64,000 nucleotides of DNA from Pseudomonas reactans. Its GTDB lineage: Bacteria > Pseudomonadota > Gammaproteobacteria > Pseudomonadales > Pseudomonadaceae. Positions 52,315 through 64,000 of this stretch are shown here, piece by piece. The notes beneath the pieces are model-generated. The model made no database searches and was not told the DNA's origin. It was given only the letters and a program-made list of their open reading frames with translations. The DNA lies in the NCBI RefSeq assembly GCF_013385825.1, contig NZ_JACAPG010000005.1:28103-92102 (forward strand), written 5' to 3'. Within the stretch, counting starts at the first letter, position 1; each line of letters opens with the position of its first letter. Both the position numbers and the translations under genes were made by a program.

Positions 52315-53778
52315 TCAAACGCCCAGCACCGCGTGCTGCACCAGAGTGAGCAACGGTTGTGGGTACACGCCCAGGAAGAACGCGAGCAGGGCGATGGCCA
52401 GCAGCATCACGCCGCCTGCCTTCTGTTCCCAATGCAGCTCAGCATCCACACGGCGCAGGTTTGGCTCGATCAGGTACAGGGTGACCATCACGCGCAGGTA
52501 GTAGAACACGCCGATGGCGCTGCCCAGTACCAGGGAGGCAACCAACCACCATTCGTGGGCTTCAACACCGGTCGCAACGATGTAGAACTTGCCGATGAAG
52601 CCCGCCGTCAGCGGGATACCAGCCAGCGACAGCATCATCACGGTGAGCACGGCGGTCAGGTACGGACGGCGCCAGAACAGGCCGCGGTATTCGTACAGGG
52701 CGTCGGCGTCACGGCCTTTGAATGGCGAGGACATCAGCGTGATCACGCCAAATGCACCCAGGCTGGTGATCACGTAGGTGACCAGGTACACGCCCATGGC
52801 TTCCACGGCCAGGCCTTTGCTCGCCACCAGGGCGATCAGCAGGTAGCCGAAGTGAGCGATGGAGGAGTAACCCAGCAGACGCTTGAGGTTGTTCTGGGTC
52901 AGGGCCAGCAGGTTGCCGAACAGGATCGACGCGATGGCGATCACGGTCAGCACGGTGCTCAGTACACCGGTGTTGGCAGCAGGCGAGATCTGGAACAGAC
53001 GCACCATCACCGCAAACACAGCAACCTTCGACGCGGTGGCCAGGAACGCCGCCACCGGCGCCGGGGCGCCTTCGTACACGTCCGGGGTCCACAGGTGGAA
53101 CGGCACCAACGACAGCTTGAACGCCAGGCCGATCAACATCATCGCCAGGCCCAGTTGGGCGATTGGCGCAGGCATGTTGGTGGTGGCCAGGGCGTGACCG
53201 ATACCGGTGAAGCTCAGGCTGCCGGCTTCGGCGTAGAGCAGGGCCATACCAAACAACAGGAACGCGGAACCCGCCGCCGACAGCACCATGTACTTGATGC
53301 CGGCTTCCAGGGAGCGCTTGTTGAAGAAGGCGTAGGCCACCAGGCCGTAGGTCGGGATCGACAGCAGTTCCAGGCCGATGAACAGGCCGGCCAGGTGCTG
53401 TGCGCTGACCAGCACGATACCGCCGGCCGCCGCCAGCAGGATCAGCAGGTACAGTTCTTCCTTGTTGCCTGGGTAACCGGTACCGCCTTCGCCCATGTAG
53501 GCGTGGGCGAGGGTGACGCACGCCAGGGTCGCGACCAGGATCAGCGCGATATACAGCAGGGCGAAGTCATCCACCATCATCAACGGCGTGACCGCCAATG
53601 GCGCGACCTTGAGGGCCGGGATGATCGACAGCAGGGCCAGGTTGAGGCCGGCACAGGACAGCAGGAACGTTTGCGAGTGATTGCGGCGCCAGGCGATTGC
53701 CAGCATCACCACCACGATGGTGAGGCTGGTAATCAGCAGCGGCGCAAGCGCGATAAAGTGTTGGATCGTGAATTCCAT
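52315..53778 (-). CDS. nuoN: NADH-quinone oxidoreductase subunit N
   Basis: 487-residue inner-membrane antiporter-like proton-pumping subunit of complex I with about 14 helices. ATG 53778 (MEFTIQHF) is the family start; the frame is open to 53841. Motifs include [17 protein letters not shown] and a later [19 protein letters not shown] lysine/proline region. It is the last gene of the operon, seven bases after nuoM, and is followed by a terminator. Confidence 0.96.
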   Translation of the reverse strand: MEFTIQHFIALAPLLITSLTIVVVMLAIAWRRNHSQTFLLSCAGLNLALLSIIPALKVAPLAVTPLMMVDDFALLYIALILVATLACVTLAHAYMGEGGTGYPGNKEELYLLILLAAAGGIVLVSAQHLAGLFIGLELLSIPTYGLVAYAFFNKRSLEAGIKYMVLSAAGSAFLLFGMALLYAEAGSLSFTGIGHALATTNMPAPIAQLGLAMMLIGLAFKLSLVPFHLWTPDVYEGAPAPVAAFLATASKVAVFAVMVRLFQISPAANTGVLSTVLTVIAIASILFGNLLALTQNNLKRLLGYSSIAHFGYLLIALVASKGLAVEAMGVYLVTYVITSLGAFGVITLMSSPFKGRDADALYEYRGLFWRRPYLTAVLTVMMLSLAGIPLTAGFIGKFYIVATGVEAHEWWLVASLVLGSAIGVFYYLRVMVTLYLIEPNLRRVDAELHWEQKAGGVMLLAIALLAFFLGVYPQPLLTLVQHAVLGV

Positions 53779-53785
53779 AGCGCTC

Positions 53786-55318
53786 TTACCGGGCCGAAGC
53801 GAGTTGAGAGAAGGCGGTGCCGAACCACTGCTGCACGCCATGCATCGTCGCGGCAGAAGTGTCCAGGAACGGTTGCGGGTACACGCCGATGTAGATCAGC
53901 AGCACCGCAAGGCCGAGCACCATGATCAGTTCGCGAGCATCCATCCCTTGCAGGACAGTGTCGGACTTGGCCGGGCCGAAGTAGGCGCGGTGGATCATGA
54001 TCAGCGAGTAAACCGAACCAAACACCAGGCCGGAGGTAGCAATCGCACTGATCCACGGTGTTTGCACGAAGGCACCCATCAGGATCAGGAACTCGCCGAT
54101 GAAGTTGCCGGTGCCCGGCAAGCCCAGGGACGCGGCGGCGAAGAACAGGCTGATCGCCGGCAGGTACGCGATGCGCGACCACACGCCACCCATTTCACGC
54201 ATGTCACGGGTGTGCAGGCGCTCGTACAACTGGCCACTCAGGATAAAGAGGGCAGCGGCCGAGACACCGTGGGCCAACATCTGGATGACTGCGCCTTGCA
54301 GCGCCAGTTGGCTGCCGGAGTAGATGCCGATCAGTACGAAGCCCATGTGGGACACGGACGAGAAGGCAATCAGACGCTTGATGTCGGTTTGTGCGAAGGC
54401 CAGGAACGCACCGTAGAAGATCCCGATCAGACCCAGGGTCATGGCGATCGGCGCGAACTCCGCCGAGGCATTCGGGAACAGCGGCAGTGCGAAGCGCAGC
54501 AGGCCGTAGGCCGCAGTCTTCAACAGGATACCGGCCAAGTCCACGGAACCGGCAGTCGGCGCCTGTGCGTGAGCGTCAGGCAGCCAGGAGTGGAACGGCA
54601 CCACCGGCAGCTTCACCGCGAACGCGATGAAGAAGCCCAGCATCAGGATGTACTCGGTGGTCAGGGACATCTTGGTTTTCAACAGGTCGGCGTAGTTGAA
54701 GGTAATCACGCCGGTGTTGTTGAAGTTGACCAGTACCAGGCCCAGGATCGCCACCAACATGATCAGGCCGGAAGCCTGGGTGAAGATGAAGAACTTGGTC
54801 GCCGCGTAGATCCGGGTTTTCTTGCCGTCCGAAGAACTGTGACCCCAGAGCGCGATGAGGAAGTACATCGGCACCAGCATCATTTCCCAGAAGAAGAAGA
54901 ACATGAACAGGTCGAGGGCGAGGAACACGCCGACCACACCGCCCAGGATCCACATCAGGTTCAGGTGGAAGAAGCCCACGTGACGCTGGATCTCTTTCCA
55001 GGAGCAGAGTACCGAGAGGATACCCAGCAGGCCGGTCAGCAGGATCATCAACAGCGACAGGCCATCGAGGGCCAGGTGCACGTTGATGCCGAAGCGCTGG
55101 ATCCACACGTGCTTGAATTCAAGCGCGAAAGTCGGATCGACACCCGGTGCCGGAGCAAATGAATAGTCGCCATGGGCCCACAGCCAGAGGCCGAGAGCAA
55201 GTTCCAGGGACATGGTCAGCAACGCAATCCAGCGGGGGAGGGTGGCGCCGAAGCGTTCACCCATCCAGCAGAGCAGGCCGCCGATAAAGGGGATCAGGAT
55301 TAGCCAGGGCAGAATCAT
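53786..55318 (-). CDS. nuoM: NADH-quinone oxidoreductase subunit M
   Basis: 510-residue membrane antiporter-like subunit, opening [14 protein letters not shown]. It has [13 protein letters not shown] and [19 protein letters not shown], where the Glu and Lys are the conserved proton-path residues. It follows nuoL after 49 bases. Confidence 0.96.
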   Translation of the reverse strand: MILPWLILIPFIGGLLCWMGERFGATLPRWIALLTMSLELALGLWLWAHGDYSFAPAPGVDPTFALEFKHVWIQRFGINVHLALDGLSLLMILLTGLLGILSVLCSWKEIQRHVGFFHLNLMWILGGVVGVFLALDLFMFFFFWEMMLVPMYFLIALWGHSSSDGKKTRIYAATKFFIFTQASGLIMLVAILGLVLVNFNNTGVITFNYADLLKTKMSLTTEYILMLGFFIAFAVKLPVVPFHSWLPDAHAQAPTAGSVDLAGILLKTAAYGLLRFALPLFPNASAEFAPIAMTLGLIGIFYGAFLAFAQTDIKRLIAFSSVSHMGFVLIGIYSGSQLALQGAVIQMLAHGVSAAALFILSGQLYERLHTRDMREMGGVWSRIAYLPAISLFFAAASLGLPGTGNFIGEFLILMGAFVQTPWISAIATSGLVFGSVYSLIMIHRAYFGPAKSDTVLQGMDARELIMVLGLAVLLIYIGVYPQPFLDTSAATMHGVQQWFGTAFSQLASAR

Positions 55319-55367
55319 GACAGGCTCGTTTCCTTTCGCAAGTTCGCAAAGTTGGCAATGTTCATAA

Positions 55368-57221
55368 TCAGACCGCTACCACGACGATGGCGCCGATGAC
55401 CAGTACGGCACCGGCGGCCATGGAAGCGGCATACCAACGCAGTTGACCGGTCTCGCTGCGGCTCAGAGCGGTGTGACCGGCCTTGGCGGCACGCGGGATC
55501 AAACCGATGGTCTGGTCGAGCGGGTCTTTGCGCAGTACATGGCTGATGGCCAGGTAAGGCTTGACGAACAGTTTGTCGTAGATCCAGTCGAAGCCCCAGG
55601 CAGCGAACCACCAGGCCGAGAGGAAGCGGCCAATGCCACTGTTGGCCACGGCGGTCACGAAACGGCGCTTGCCGAGGAACAGCAGGGCGGCCAACAGGAT
55701 ACCGGCAATGGCGATGGCACCCGAGGCGATTTCCAGGCTGTGCTGGGCTTCGCCGCCGGCATGGCCGACGCTTTGCGGCAGTACACCGTGCAGCGGCGGG
55801 GTGATCATGGCGCCGACGAAGGTCGACAGCACGATCAGCACCGACAATGGCAACCAGTGCGAAATGCCGTGGCCTGCGTGCGCTTCGGTCTTGGCTTCAC
55901 CGTGGAAGGTGATGAAGATCAGGCGGAAGGTGTACAGCGAGGTCATGAACGCACCCACCAGGCCTGCGTACAGCAGGTTCTGGTTACCGCTGGCAAAGGC
56001 TTCCCAGAGGATTTCGTCCTTCGAGTAGAAACCGGCGGTCACCAACGGCAGGGCGGCCAGGGCGGCACCACCAACGATGAAGCTGGCGTAGGCCAGTGGC
56101 AGTTTCTTCCACAGGCCGCCCATCTTGAAGATGTTCTGCTCGTGGTGGCAGGCAACGATCACCGCACCGGACGCCAGGAACAGCAGGGCCTTGAAGAAGG
56201 CGTGGGTCATCAGGTGGAAGATCGCCGCGTCCCAGGCGCCAACGCCCAGGGCCAGAAACATGTAGCCGATCTGGCTCATGGTCGAGTAGGCGAGGATGCG
56301 CTTGATGTCGGTCTGCACCAGCGCGGCGAAGCCGGCCAGGACCAGGGTCACGCCACCCACGATGCCCACCAGGTGCAGGATGTCCGGCGCCAGAGTGAAC
56401 AGGCCGTGGGTACGGGCGATCAGGTAGACACCGGCGGTGACCATGGTTGCCGCGTGGATCAGTGCGGAAACAGGGGTAGGACCGGCCATCGCATCCGCCA
56501 GCCAGGTTTGCAGCGGCAGTTGTGCGGATTTACCGACAGCGCCACCCAGCAGCATCAAGGTAGCCAGAGTGATCCAGAAGTCGCCAACCTGGAACTTCTG
56601 CGGTGCCAGCACCAGCAGTTCCTGGATATTCAGCGTGCCCACCTGTTGGAACAGGATGAACAGGCCGATGGCCATGAACACGTCACCGATGCGGGTCACG
56701 ATGAAGGCTTTAAGGGCTGCGTTACCGTTGTTGCGGTTGCTGTAGTAGAAACCGATCAACAGGTACGAGCACAGGCCCACGCCTTCCCAACCGAAGTACA
56801 GGAACAACAGGTTATCGCCGAGCACCAGGAACAGCATGCTGGCGATAAACAGGTTGGTGTACGAGAAGAAGCGCGAGTAACCGGCTTCACCGCGCATGTA
56901 CCAGGACGCGAACAAGTGGATCAGGAAGCCTACACCCACCACCACGCCGAGCATGGTGATCGACAGGCCGTCGACATAGAGAGCGAAGTTAGGCTTGAAG
57001 CCTTCCACCGACATCCACTGCCACAGCACCAGGGTGTAGTGACCGCCTTCCGGCGGCGCCACGTTGAATTGCCAGATGACGTAGGCGGCCACAATCGCCG
57101 ACAAGCCAATGGAACCCACGCCCACCAGGGCAGACAGGTTTTCCGACCAGCGCCCGCGAGAGAACGACAGCAGCAGGAAACCGATCAGGGGGAATACGAA
57201 AGTCAGAAAGATCATGTTCAT
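55368..57221 (-). CDS. nuoL: NADH-quinone oxidoreductase subunit L
   Basis: 617-residue distal proton-pumping subunit with a long C-terminal lateral helix region as in all Nuo[21 protein letters not shown] and [17 protein letters not shown] are conserved. ATG 57221 overlaps the nuoK stop (ATGA). Confidence 0.96.
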   Translation of the reverse strand: MNMIFLTFVFPLIGFLLLSFSRGRWSENLSALVGVGSIGLSAIVAAYVIWQFNVAPPEGGHYTLVLWQWMSVEGFKPNFALYVDGLSITMLGVVVGVGFLIHLFASWYMRGEAGYSRFFSYTNLFIASMLFLVLGDNLLFLYFGWEGVGLCSYLLIGFYYSNRNNGNAALKAFIVTRIGDVFMAIGLFILFQQVGTLNIQELLVLAPQKFQVGDFWITLATLMLLGGAVGKSAQLPLQTWLADAMAGPTPVSALIHAATMVTAGVYLIARTHGLFTLAPDILHLVGIVGGVTLVLAGFAALVQTDIKRILAYSTMSQIGYMFLALGVGAWDAAIFHLMTHAFFKALLFLASGAVIVACHHEQNIFKMGGLWKKLPLAYASFIVGGAALAALPLVTAGFYSKDEILWEAFASGNQNLLYAGLVGAFMTSLYTFRLIFITFHGEAKTEAHAGHGISHWLPLSVLIVLSTFVGAMITPPLHGVLPQSVGHAGGEAQHSLEIASGAIAIAGILLAALLFLGKRRFVTAVANSGIGRFLSAWWFAAWGFDWIYDKLFVKPYLAISHVLRKDPLDQTIGLIPRAAKAGHTALSRSETGQLRWYAASMAAGAVLVIGAIVVVAV

Positions 57222-57526
57222 CCGCGCATCTCACTGGCAGCGTCGATATCAAGCGTGTGGAAGCGACGATACAGTTGCAGCAGGATCGCCAGGCCGATAC
57301 TGGCCTCGGCGGCTGCCAGGCTGATCACCAGGATGAACATGACTTGTCCATCCGGCTGGCCCCAACGTGCACCCGCTACGATGAAGGCCAGTGCAGCGGC
57401 GTTCATCATGATTTCCAGGCTCATCAACACGAACAGAATGTTACGGCGAACCATCAGGCCGACCAGGCCAAGGCAGAACAGGATGCCGGCGACCGCCAGA
57501 CCATGCTCCAAAGGGATAGCAGGCAT
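57218..57526 (-). CDS. nuoK: NADH-quinone oxidoreductase subunit K
   Basis: 102-residue membrane subunit with three helices and the conserved glutamates in [12 protein letters not shown]. Start at 57526 (MPAIPLEHG) is preferred: AAGGAG lies eight bases upstream. An ATG at 57532 overlaps the nuoJ stop but has only two bases after that Shine-Dalgarno. Confidence 0.94.
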   Translation of the reverse strand: MPAIPLEHGLAVAGILFCLGLVGLMVRRNILFVLMSLEIMMNAAALAFIVAGARWGQPDGQVMFILVISLAAAEASIGLAILLQLYRRFHTLDIDAASEMRG

Positions 57527-57528
57527 CG

Positions 57529-58032
57529 TCATTGCTCCTTGGCTTCGTTGCGGCCCAAGTGGAAGGCGGTGATGGCTGCGGCGAGCAGCAGCATCGAAGC
57601 CAGTTCGACCACCAGCAGGTACGGGCCGAACAGGCTGATGCCCACGGCTTTCGCGTCTACGGTGGTGTGGCCGATGGCCTGGCCGCTCTGGTGAGCGAAC
57701 AGCACATACAGCAGTTCACCCAGCAGCAGGGCTGCGAGGATAACCGGGCCGAGCCAGATGCCGGGCTTGAGCCAGACGCGTTCCTGGGCGACCGAAGCCG
57801 GGCCCAGGTTGAGCATCATCACCACAAACACGAACAGCACCATGATGGCGCCCGCATAGGCGATCACTTCCAGCACGCCGGCGAACGGGGCGCCGAGTGC
57901 GAAGAAGGTCATGGCCACGGCGATCAACGAAATGATCAGGTAGAGCAGGGCGTGCACAGGATTGGTGTTGGTGATCACGCGAAGCGTGGACACCACTGCA
58001 ATACCGGACGCGAAATAGAAAGCGAATTCCAT
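57529..58032 (-). CDS. nuoJ: NADH-quinone oxidoreductase subunit J
   Basis: 167-residue membrane subunit with five helices; the conserved [21 protein letters not shown] stretch near residue 55 carries the pi-bulge helix region. It starts nine bases after the nuoI stop. Confidence 0.95.
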   Translation of the reverse strand: MEFAFYFASGIAVVSTLRVITNTNPVHALLYLIISLIAVAMTFFALGAPFAGVLEVIAYAGAIMVLFVFVVMMLNLGPASVAQERVWLKPGIWLGPVILAALLLGELLYVLFAHQSGQAIGHTTVDAKAVGISLFGPYLLVVELASMLLLAAAITAFHLGRNEAKEQ

Positions 58033-58041
58033 CTTTCTTCC

Positions 58042-58590
58042 TTAAGGCAGCAAGCTCTTCACGTTGATCGGCTCGGCTTCGTTTTGTGCGGCGCCTTTCG
58101 GCTTACCGGCAACGGCCATACCTGCAACACGATAGAAGTTGTAATCAGGGTTTTTACCGGGACCAGAGATCAGCAGATCTTCTTTCTCGTACACCAGGTC
58201 CTGACGTTTGAACTCGGCCATCTCGAAATCCGGTGTCAGCTGGATCGCGGTGGTCGGGCAAGCTTCCTCGCAGAGGCCGCAGAAAATGCAGCGCGAGAAG
58301 TTGATGCGGAAGAAGTCCGGGTACCAGCGACCGTCTTCGGTTTCAGCTTTCTGCAGGGAGATGCAACCCACCGGGCACGCCACGGCGCACAGGTTGCAGG
58401 CTACGCAACGCTCTTCGCCATCGGGGTCGCGGGTCAGCACGATACGGCCGCGATAGCGCGGCGGCAGGTACACCGCTTCTTCCGGGTATTGCAGGGTGTC
58501 GCGTTTGCGGAAGCCGTGACCGAACACCATCACCAGGCTTCGCAACTGGGTACCGGTACCCTTAACGATGTCGCCAATATATTTGAACAT
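58042..58590 (-). CDS. nuoI: NADH-quinone oxidoreductase subunit I
   Basis: 182-residue ferredoxin-like subunit that carries two 4Fe-4S clusters (N6a and N6b). Both motifs are intact: [15 protein letters not shown] and [14 protein letters not shown]. It passes electrons from the peripheral arm towards NuoB and quinone. Confidence 0.97.
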   Translation of the reverse strand: MFKYIGDIVKGTGTQLRSLVMVFGHGFRKRDTLQYPEEAVYLPPRYRGRIVLTRDPDGEERCVACNLCAVACPVGCISLQKAETEDGRWYPDFFRINFSRCIFCGLCEEACPTTAIQLTPDFEMAEFKRQDLVYEKEDLLISGPGKNPDYNFYRVAGMAVAGKPKGAAQNEAEPINVKSLLP

Positions 58591-58601
58591 GGGTCAAATC
58601 C

Positions 58602-59609
58602 TCACTGAACCGCGCCGGCTGGCGTGTTCAACAACACAACGGCAGCCGTCACCAGCAAATTGATCAGGGTCAGTGGCAGGCAGAAGCGCCAGCTGAAATC
58701 CATCACCTGGTCGTATCGTGGACGCGGAATGGAAGCGCGCAGCAGGATAAACAACATGATGAAGAACGCGGTCTTCAGGAAGAACCAGAAGAACGCCAAC
58801 TGCGGCAGGATGCCGAACGGACCGTGCCAGCCGCCAAAGAACAGCGTGACCAGCAGGGCCGAGATCAAGATGATGCCGATGTACTCACCGACGAAGAACA
58901 TGCCCCATTTCATGCCGGCGTATTCGATGTGGTAGCCGTCGGCCAGTTCTTGTTCCGCTTCCGGCTGGTCGAACGGGTGACGGTGAGTCACGGCGACGCC
59001 AGCAATGAAGAAGGTACAGAAACCGAAGAACTGCGGAATGATGAACCACAGGTTCTGCGCCTGGTACTCGACGATGTCGCGCATGTTGAACGAGCCAACC
59101 TGCACCACGATGCCCATCAGCGCGAGGCCCATGAACACTTCGTAGGACACGGTCTGGGCCGAAGCCCGCAAGCTGCCCAGCAGGGCGAACTTGTTGTTGC
59201 TCGACCAACCGGCGAACAGCACCGCATAGACCGACAAACCGGCCATGGCGAAGAAGAACAGCAAGCCGATGTTCAGGTCCGCCACGCCCCAGGTCGGGGT
59301 GATCGGGATGATCGCGAAGGCAATCAGCAAGGCGCTCATGGCCACGACCGGTGCCAGGGTGAAGATCACCTTGTCGGCAAACGGCGGGGTCCAGTCTTCC
59401 TTGAAGAACATTTTCAGCATGTCGGCCGCGATCTGGAACATACCGAATGGGCCAACGCGGTTCGGACCGTAACGGTCCTGCCACCAGCCCAGCAGGCGAC
59501 GTTCGACGAAGCTGAGCAGGGCGCCCGCGACGACCACGGCCAACAGGATCACGATGGCCTTGACCACCGAAATGATCACGTCAATTACTTCCGGCGTGAA
59601 CCAAGTCAT
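58602..59609 (-). CDS. nuoH: NADH-quinone oxidoreductase subunit H
   Basis: 335-residue membrane subunit that, with NuoB and NuoD, forms the quinone site. Conserved pieces: [21 protein letters not shown] and [17 protein letters not shown]. Its ATG overlaps the nuoG stop by four bases. Confidence 0.96.
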   Translation of the reverse strand: MTWFTPEVIDVIISVVKAIVILLAVVVAGALLSFVERRLLGWWQDRYGPNRVGPFGMFQIAADMLKMFFKEDWTPPFADKVIFTLAPVVAMSALLIAFAIIPITPTWGVADLNIGLLFFFAMAGLSVYAVLFAGWSSNNKFALLGSLRASAQTVSYEVFMGLALMGIVVQVGSFNMRDIVEYQAQNLWFIIPQFFGFCTFFIAGVAVTHRHPFDQPEAEQELADGYHIEYAGMKWGMFFVGEYIGIILISALLVTLFFGGWHGPFGILPQLAFFWFFLKTAFFIMLFILLRASIPRPRYDQVMDFSWRFCLPLTLINLLVTAAVVLLNTPAGAVQ

Positions 59610-62320
59610 TGCGCTGCCTCCTGCAGACCGTCAACGGTTTTGCCAAAGATCGCCGCTGGAATGCCAGCGAAACCCTTCGGCAGTGCAACCAGGCCAGCGC
59701 CTAGCTCGTCGTTGATGCGCAGCGGCAGACGCAGGGTCTGGCCGGCGACGTTCAGGCTGAGCAGGGCACCATCGTTGACGCCCAGGCGGTCGGCTTCGGA
59801 CTTGGCCAGGGAAACGTAGGCGGCTGGGATGCGCTCTTGCACCGGGGCGGCTTTCGAAGAGTTCTCTTCGCTGCCGAACAGGTGGAAGAACGGCACGACC
59901 TGCCAAGTGCCCTGGGCCGGGTTGAATGGACGTGGTACGGCAGAGAACCAGTTCAACGAATCACCGGTGCTTTCGATCAGGCGCGTGCCCGGGTCGCCAG
60001 CACGGATGTGACCACCGACTTCGTCCTGGAACTTGTTCCAGGCTTGCGGCGAGTTCCAGCCCGGCGACCAGGCGAACGGTACCTGTTGGCGCGGTTCGGC
60101 GGAGCCCGAGTAGCCTTCCATGGAGAAGGCGAACGCGGTGTCCGGGTCTTGCGGAGTACGTGGCTCGTGCACGCTGATATTGGCGCGCATGGCGGTACGA
60201 CCGGAGTAACGCAGCGGCTCACGGGCGAGTTTCATGCCCTTGATGCGGAACGCGGCGGACGGTGCGGCGTCGACGATACGGGCGAGTTGCGGCGCGCTCG
60301 CGGCGGCAGCGGCGGTCACGTGGTCGAGCTGGGTCCAGTCGATCGGCTGGTTCAGCAGGGTCGCGCGCAGGGCATGCAGCCAGCGCCAGCCTTCGTGAAC
60401 CAGGATGCTGGCGTCCATGTACTTCGGATCGAACACCTGGAAGAAGCGCTGGGCGCGGCCTTCCTGGCTGACCAGAGTACCGTCGCCTTCGGCGAAGGTG
60501 GCGGCTGGCAGGACCAGGTCGGCGCGCTCGCTGGTAGCCGTCTTCTGGTGGTCGGCAACGATCAGCACCTTGGCGGCGTTGAGCGCAGCGTCAACCTTGG
60601 CGGCATCGGTGCGGGTGTACAGGTCGTTTTCCAGCACCACGATGGCGTCGGCTTTGCCGTCTGTTACGGCTTGCAGGGCCGCGTCCAGGGACTCGCCACC
60701 GAGCATGGCCAGGCCAAGACTGTTGGCTTCCGGCACGACCAGGCTGATGGAACCGTTCTTGTCGCGCAGCTTCAGCGCCTTGGCGATGTTGGCAGCGGCT
60801 TCGATCAACGCCTTGGAACCCAACGAGGTGCCGGCGATGATCAATGGACGCTTGGCCGCCAGCAGGGCGTCGGCGATACGCTGGGCCAGTTCAACGGCTT
60901 CAGCGTCCAGGCCTTCGACGGCAGGGGCGCTGGCGTCGAGGGCGTGGGCCACGGCGAAACCGATGCGGGCCAGGTCGTCCGGTGCTGCGTGCACGCATTC
61001 TTCGGCGATGTCGTCGAGCTTGGTTTCAGCCAGGCTCGCGATAAACAGCGGGTTCAGCGCGTGCTGGCCGATGTTTTTCACGGCGGCGTCGAGCCAAGGC
61101 TGTACGCGCATGGCGTCGGCCATGTCTTCAGCCTTGCCTTTGACCGACTGGCGCAGCGAAAGGGCGACACGGGCAGCGGTCTGGGTCAGGTCTTCACCGA
61201 GCACGAAGATGGCGTCGTGGTCTTCGATGTCGCGCATGTTCGGAACCGGCAGCGGGCTGTCGTTCAGCACTTGCAGGACCAGACGGATGCGCTCCAGCTC
61301 AGCGGCTTCGATACCGCTGTAGAAGTGCTCGGCGCCAACCAGTTCGCGCAACGCGAAGTTGCTTTCGAGGCTGGCGCGCGGCGAGCCGATACCGACGATG
61401 TTGCGCCCGCGCAGCAGGTCGGCGGCTTTATCCAGGGCGTCGTCCAGGCTCAGTTTGCCGCCGTTGGCCAGCAGTGGCTGGCGTGGGCGGTCTTCGCGGT
61501 TGACGTAGCCATAGCCGAAACGGCCACGGTCGCACAGGAAGTATTGGTTGACCGAACCGTTGAAGCGGTTTTCGATGCGACGCAGTTCGCCGTAGCGCTC
61601 ACCCGGGGAGATGTTGCAACCGCTGGAGCAGCCATGGCAGATGCTCGGGGCGAATTGCATGTCCCACTTACGGTTGTAGCGCTCGGAGTGAGTCTTGTCG
61701 GTGAATACACCGGTCGGGCAGACCTCGGTGAGGTTGCCGGAGAACTCGCTTTCGAGCACACCGTCTTCAACGCGACCGAAGTACACGTTGTCGTGGGCGC
61801 CGAACACGCCGAGGTCGGTGCCGCCAGCGTAGTCTTTATAGAAGCGCACGCAGCGGTAGCAGGCGATGCAGCGGTTCATTTCGTGGGAAATGAACGGGCC
61901 GAGGTCCTGGTTCTGGTGGGTACGCTTGGTGAAGCGATAACGGCGCTCGTTGTGGCCGGTCATCACCGTCATGTCTTGCAGGTGGCAGTGACCGCCTTCT
62001 TCACAGACCGGGCAGTCGTGAGGGTGGTTGGTCATCAGCCATTCAACAACACTGGCGCGGAACGCCTTGGATTCATCATCGTCGATGGAGATCCAGGTGT
62101 TGTCGGTGGCTGGGGTCATGCACGACATGACGATACGACCACGGGTGTCGTTCTCGTCGGTGTATTGCTTGACCGCGCACTGGCGACAGGCACCGACGCT
62201 ACCAAGCGCGGGGTGCCAGCAGAAATACGGGATGTCGAGGCCTAATGAGAGACATGCCTGTAACAGGTTGTCTGCCCCATCGACTTCGAGCGCTTTGCCG
62301 TCTACGTGGATAGTGGCCAT
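59606..62320 (-). CDS. nuoG: NADH-quinone oxidoreductase subunit G
   Basis: 904-residue peripheral subunit with a ferredoxin-like N-terminus. Cys34, Cys45 and Cys48 and a later VMSC cysteine hold the 2Fe-2S cluster; [12 protein letters not shown], the CIACYRC and CPTGVF cysteines hold N5 and N4; the extra N7 motif CHGCSSGC is present, as in E. coli. The C-terminal part is molybdopterin-oxidoreductase-like. A 135-base spacer with no visible gene separates it from nuoF. Confidence 0.96.
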   Translation of the reverse strand: MATIHVDGKALEVDGADNLLQACLSLGLDIPYFCWHPALGSVGACRQCAVKQYTDENDTRGRIVMSCMTPATDNTWISIDDDESKAFRASVVEWLMTNHPHDCPVCEEGGHCHLQDMTVMTGHNERRYRFTKRTHQNQDLGPFISHEMNRCIACYRCVRFYKDYAGGTDLGVFGAHDNVYFGRVEDGVLESEFSGNLTEVCPTGVFTDKTHSERYNRKWDMQFAPSICHGCSSGCNISPGERYGELRRIENRFNGSVNQYFLCDRGRFGYGYVNREDRPRQPLLANGGKLSLDDALDKAADLLRGRNIVGIGSPRASLESNFALRELVGAEHFYSGIEAAELERIRLVLQVLNDSPLPVPNMRDIEDHDAIFVLGEDLTQTAARVALSLRQSVKGKAEDMADAMRVQPWLDAAVKNIGQHALNPLFIASLAETKLDDIAEECVHAAPDDLARIGFAVAHALDASAPAVEGLDAEAVELAQRIADALLAAKRPLIIAGTSLGSKALIEAAANIAKALKLRDKNGSISLVVPEANSLGLAMLGGESLDAALQAVTDGKADAIVVLENDLYTRTDAAKVDAALNAAKVLIVADHQKTATSERADLVLPAATFAEGDGTLVSQEGRAQRFFQVFDPKYMDASILVHEGWRWLHALRATLLNQPIDWTQLDHVTAAAAASAPQLARIVDAAPSAAFRIKGMKLAREPLRYSGRTAMRANISVHEPRTPQDPDTAFAFSMEGYSGSAEPRQQVPFAWSPGWNSPQAWNKFQDEVGGHIRAGDPGTRLIESTGDSLNWFSAVPRPFNPAQGTWQVVPFFHLFGSEENSSKAAPVQERIPAAYVSLAKSEADRLGVNDGALLSLNVAGQTLRLPLRINDELGAGLVALPKGFAGIPAAIFGKTVDGLQEAAQ

Positions 62321-62455
62321 GGTTCAAAGTTCTTCGTTGGCCCGTTGTCAGCGGGCGTGGCTAATGGAATCTTGTTATTCATGGGCATCAACACAGCCTT
62401 TACGGCGTCAGCCCATGAGAAAGCTACGGGTGTGGACCCTTCGCCTTTTAAAGCG

Positions 62456-63811
62456 TTACGCGCCGACTACGATCGGCTTTGCCAGAGGCGGGACGGCGGC
62501 GCTGGTAGGCGCGATGCCGGCTTCGAACTCCGAGCGGAAGTATTTGATGGCACTGCCCAATGGCTCCACGGCGCCCGGTGCGTGAGCACAGAAGGTCTTG
62601 CCTGGGCCAAGGAAACCGACCAGGCCGAGCAGGGTTTCGATATCACCCTCGCGGCCTTCGCCATTTTCCAGCGCCATCAGCAGCTTCACGCTCCACGGCA
62701 GACCGTCGCGGCATGGGGTGCAGAAACCGCAGGATTCACGGGCAAAGAACTGCTCCATGTTGCGTAGCAACGAGACCATGTTCACGGTGTTGTCCACCGC
62801 CATCGCCAGGCCCGTACCCATCCGGGTGCCGACCTTGCCGATGCCGCCGGCGTACATCTGTGCGTCGAGGTGCTCGGGGAGCAGGAAGCCGGTGCCGGCG
62901 CCGCCTGGCTGCCAGGCTTTCAAGGTGTAGCCGTCGCGCATGCCGCCGGCGTAGTCCTCGAACAGCTCGCGTGCGGTCACGCCGAACGGCAGCTCCCACA
63001 GGCCAGGGTTCTTGACCTTGCCGGAGAAGCCCATGAGCTTGGTGCCCATGTCTTCACTGCCTTCGCGGGCCAACGATTTGTACCAGTCCACGCCGTCGGC
63101 AATGATTGCCGGCACGTTGCACAGGGTTTCGACGTTGTTCACGCAAGTCGGCTTGCCCCACACGCCGACAGCGGCGGGGAAGGGCGGCTTGGAGCGCGGG
63201 TTGGCGCGGCGGCCTTCGAGGGAGTTGATCAGTGCGGTTTCTTCACCGCAGATATAACGCCCGGCGCCGGTGTGTACGAACAGTTCGAAGTCAAAACCCG
63301 AACCGAGGATATTCTTGCCCAACAGGCCTGCTGCCTTGGCTTCTTCTACCGCACGGTTGAGGTGCTTGGCGGCGGTGGTGTATTCGCCACGCAGGAAGAT
63401 ATAGCCACGGTAGGTTTTCAACGCGCGGGCGCTGATCAGCATGCCTTCGATCAGCAGATGGGGCAGTTGCTCCATCAGCATGCGGTCTTTCCAGGTGTTC
63501 GGCTCCATTTCATCCGCGTTGCACAGCAGGTAACGGATGTTGATGGATTCGTCCTTGGGCATCAGGCCCCACTTCACGCCCGTGGGGAAGCCTGCACCGC
63601 CGCGACCTTTCAAGCCTGCGTCTTTCACGGTCTGGACGATGTCGTCCTGGGCCATGTCGGCAAAGGCTTTGCGCGCCGCCGCGTAGCCGTTCTTGGCCTG
63701 GTACTCGTCGAGCCACACGGGCTCGGCATCGTCACGCAGGCGCCAGGTCAGCGGGTGGGTCTCAGGCGAACGCTTGATCAGGTTGGCCGGGCCGAAAGAT
63801 GTAAGGGTCAT
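62456..63811 (-). CDS. nuoF: NADH-quinone oxidoreductase subunit F
   Basis: 451-residue NADH- and FMN-binding subunit. The FMN/NADH loop [10 protein letters not shown] is at 69-78, and the N3 4Fe-4S motif SCGFCTPC plus a later cysteine in KTFCAHAPG are intact. ATG overlaps the nuoE stop. Entry point for NADH electrons. Confidence 0.96.
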   Translation of the reverse strand: MTLTSFGPANLIKRSPETHPLTWRLRDDAEPVWLDEYQAKNGYAAARKAFADMAQDDIVQTVKDAGLKGRGGAGFPTGVKWGLMPKDESINIRYLLCNADEMEPNTWKDRMLMEQLPHLLIEGMLISARALKTYRGYIFLRGEYTTAAKHLNRAVEEAKAAGLLGKNILGSGFDFELFVHTGAGRYICGEETALINSLEGRRANPRSKPPFPAAVGVWGKPTCVNNVETLCNVPAIIADGVDWYKSLAREGSEDMGTKLMGFSGKVKNPGLWELPFGVTARELFEDYAGGMRDGYTLKAWQPGGAGTGFLLPEHLDAQMYAGGIGKVGTRMGTGLAMAVDNTVNMVSLLRNMEQFFARESCGFCTPCRDGLPWSVKLLMALENGEGREGDIETLLGLVGFLGPGKTFCAHAPGAVEPLGSAIKYFRSEFEAGIAPTSAAVPPLAKPIVVGA

Positions 63812-64000
63812 GGGTAGCCCTCGAGCAATTGGGTCACGCCAGTTGCCTGCACGTCACCGAATGTGTCGTCGTCGATCATCAACGCCGGCGCCTTGTCGCA
63901 GTTGCCCAGGCAGCACACTGGCAGCAGCGTGAAGCGGCCGTCAGGGGTGGTTTGGCCGAGGCCGATGCCCAGTTTGGTCTGGATCGCGTCAACCACCGAT
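63808..64000 (-). CDS. nuoE: NADH-quinone oxidoreductase subunit E (C-terminal part, cut by window end)
   Basis: About 63 C-terminal residues. [10 protein letters not shown] supplies the last two cysteines of the 2Fe-2S cluster N1a. The frame continues past 64000, so the start is outside the window. It overlaps nuoF by four bases. Confidence 0.93.
   Translation of the reverse strand, partial: SVVDAIQTKLGIGLGQTTPDGRFTLLPVCCLGNCDKAPALMIDDDTFGDVQATGVTQLLEGYP

Noticed and set aside
55443-57572. 709-codon plus-strand open frame, and a similar 530-codon one at 52333-53925
   Set aside because: Antisense to nuoL/nuoK and nuoN; Gln/His/Arg-rich shadow translations with no recognisable domain.
59837-62245. 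802-codon open frame on the plus strand
   Set aside because: It lies fully antisense to nuoG; the translation is low-complexity and without family motifs, an artefact of high-GC codon usage.
62321-62455. Spacer between nuoF and nuoG considered as a small gene
   Set aside because: Open frames there are fragments of longer antisense shadows; no start with a ribosome binding site.

Overview
The window looks like the chromosome of a fluorescent Pseudomonas, most likely of the P. fluorescens lineage. The evidence is high-GC coding, a pyoverdine locus (pvdA, fpvI, pvdRT-opmQ) with textbook iron-starvation promoter boxes, a nuo operon in the Pseudomonas style, and many short inverted-repeat (REP-like) elements of two families typical of this group. 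These assignments rest on reading translated sequence and motifs; no database search was run.

Layout. (1) 151-8402, minus strand: a GntR/FCD regulator, a LIV-type ABC importer (binding protein, two permeases, two ATPases), then an M20-type carbamoylase-like hydrolase and an amidase-signature enzyme. This is an import-and-hydrolysis unit for an organic nitrogen compound. (2) 8510-9253: a small secreted alpha/beta-hydrolase-like protein that has lost its catalytic serine. (3) 9358-16091: pyoverdine block. The efflux operon pvdR-pvdT-opmQ runs left; the ECF sigma factor fpvI and the ornithine hydroxylase pvdA run right. pvdR and pvdA each carry a perfect TAAAT-N16-CGT PvdS box and fpvI carries a Fur-like box. 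The anti-sigma gene fpvR, expected between fpvI and pvdR, is absent. (4) 16238-18316: a radical-SAM/HhH protein and a DUF4130-type protein behind a LexA-like box, a putative SOS DNA-repair pair. (5) 18425-24332, minus strand: polar amino acid ABC importer with an overlapping Lrp/AsnC regulator, ornithine cyclodeaminase and the citrulline hydrolase CtlX. Together they would take citrulline through ornithine to proline. (6) 24476-26658: divergent SphA-like outer-membrane protein and AraC-type regulator. (7) 26701-29729: ECF sigma factor, divergent anti-sigma factor and catalase-related peroxidase, separated by a 480-base region with two inverted repeats.

(8) 29808-49732, plus strand: a type VI secretion operon, tssA-tssB-tssC-hcp-tssE-tssF-tssG-tssH(clpV)-vgrG-fha-tssK-tssL-tssM-tagF. 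It holds the core machine but no tssJ, PAAR gene, kinase/phosphatase pair or recognisable effector. TssL carries a C-terminal OmpA-like peptidoglycan-binding domain. A REP element lies in frame inside the FHA gene, and a hairpin appears to cover the tssA ribosome binding site. (9) 49744-52189: shared terminator, a HigBA-type toxin-antitoxin pair and a membrane-anchored alpha/beta-hydrolase. (10) 52315-64000, minus strand: respiratory complex I genes nuoN to nuoE, with nuoE cut by the window end.

The candidates I would follow first are the SOS-linked radical-SAM/DUF4130 pair, the TssJ-less T6SS with its structured tssA leader and REP-altered FHA protein, and the split sigma/anti-sigma/peroxidase locus.
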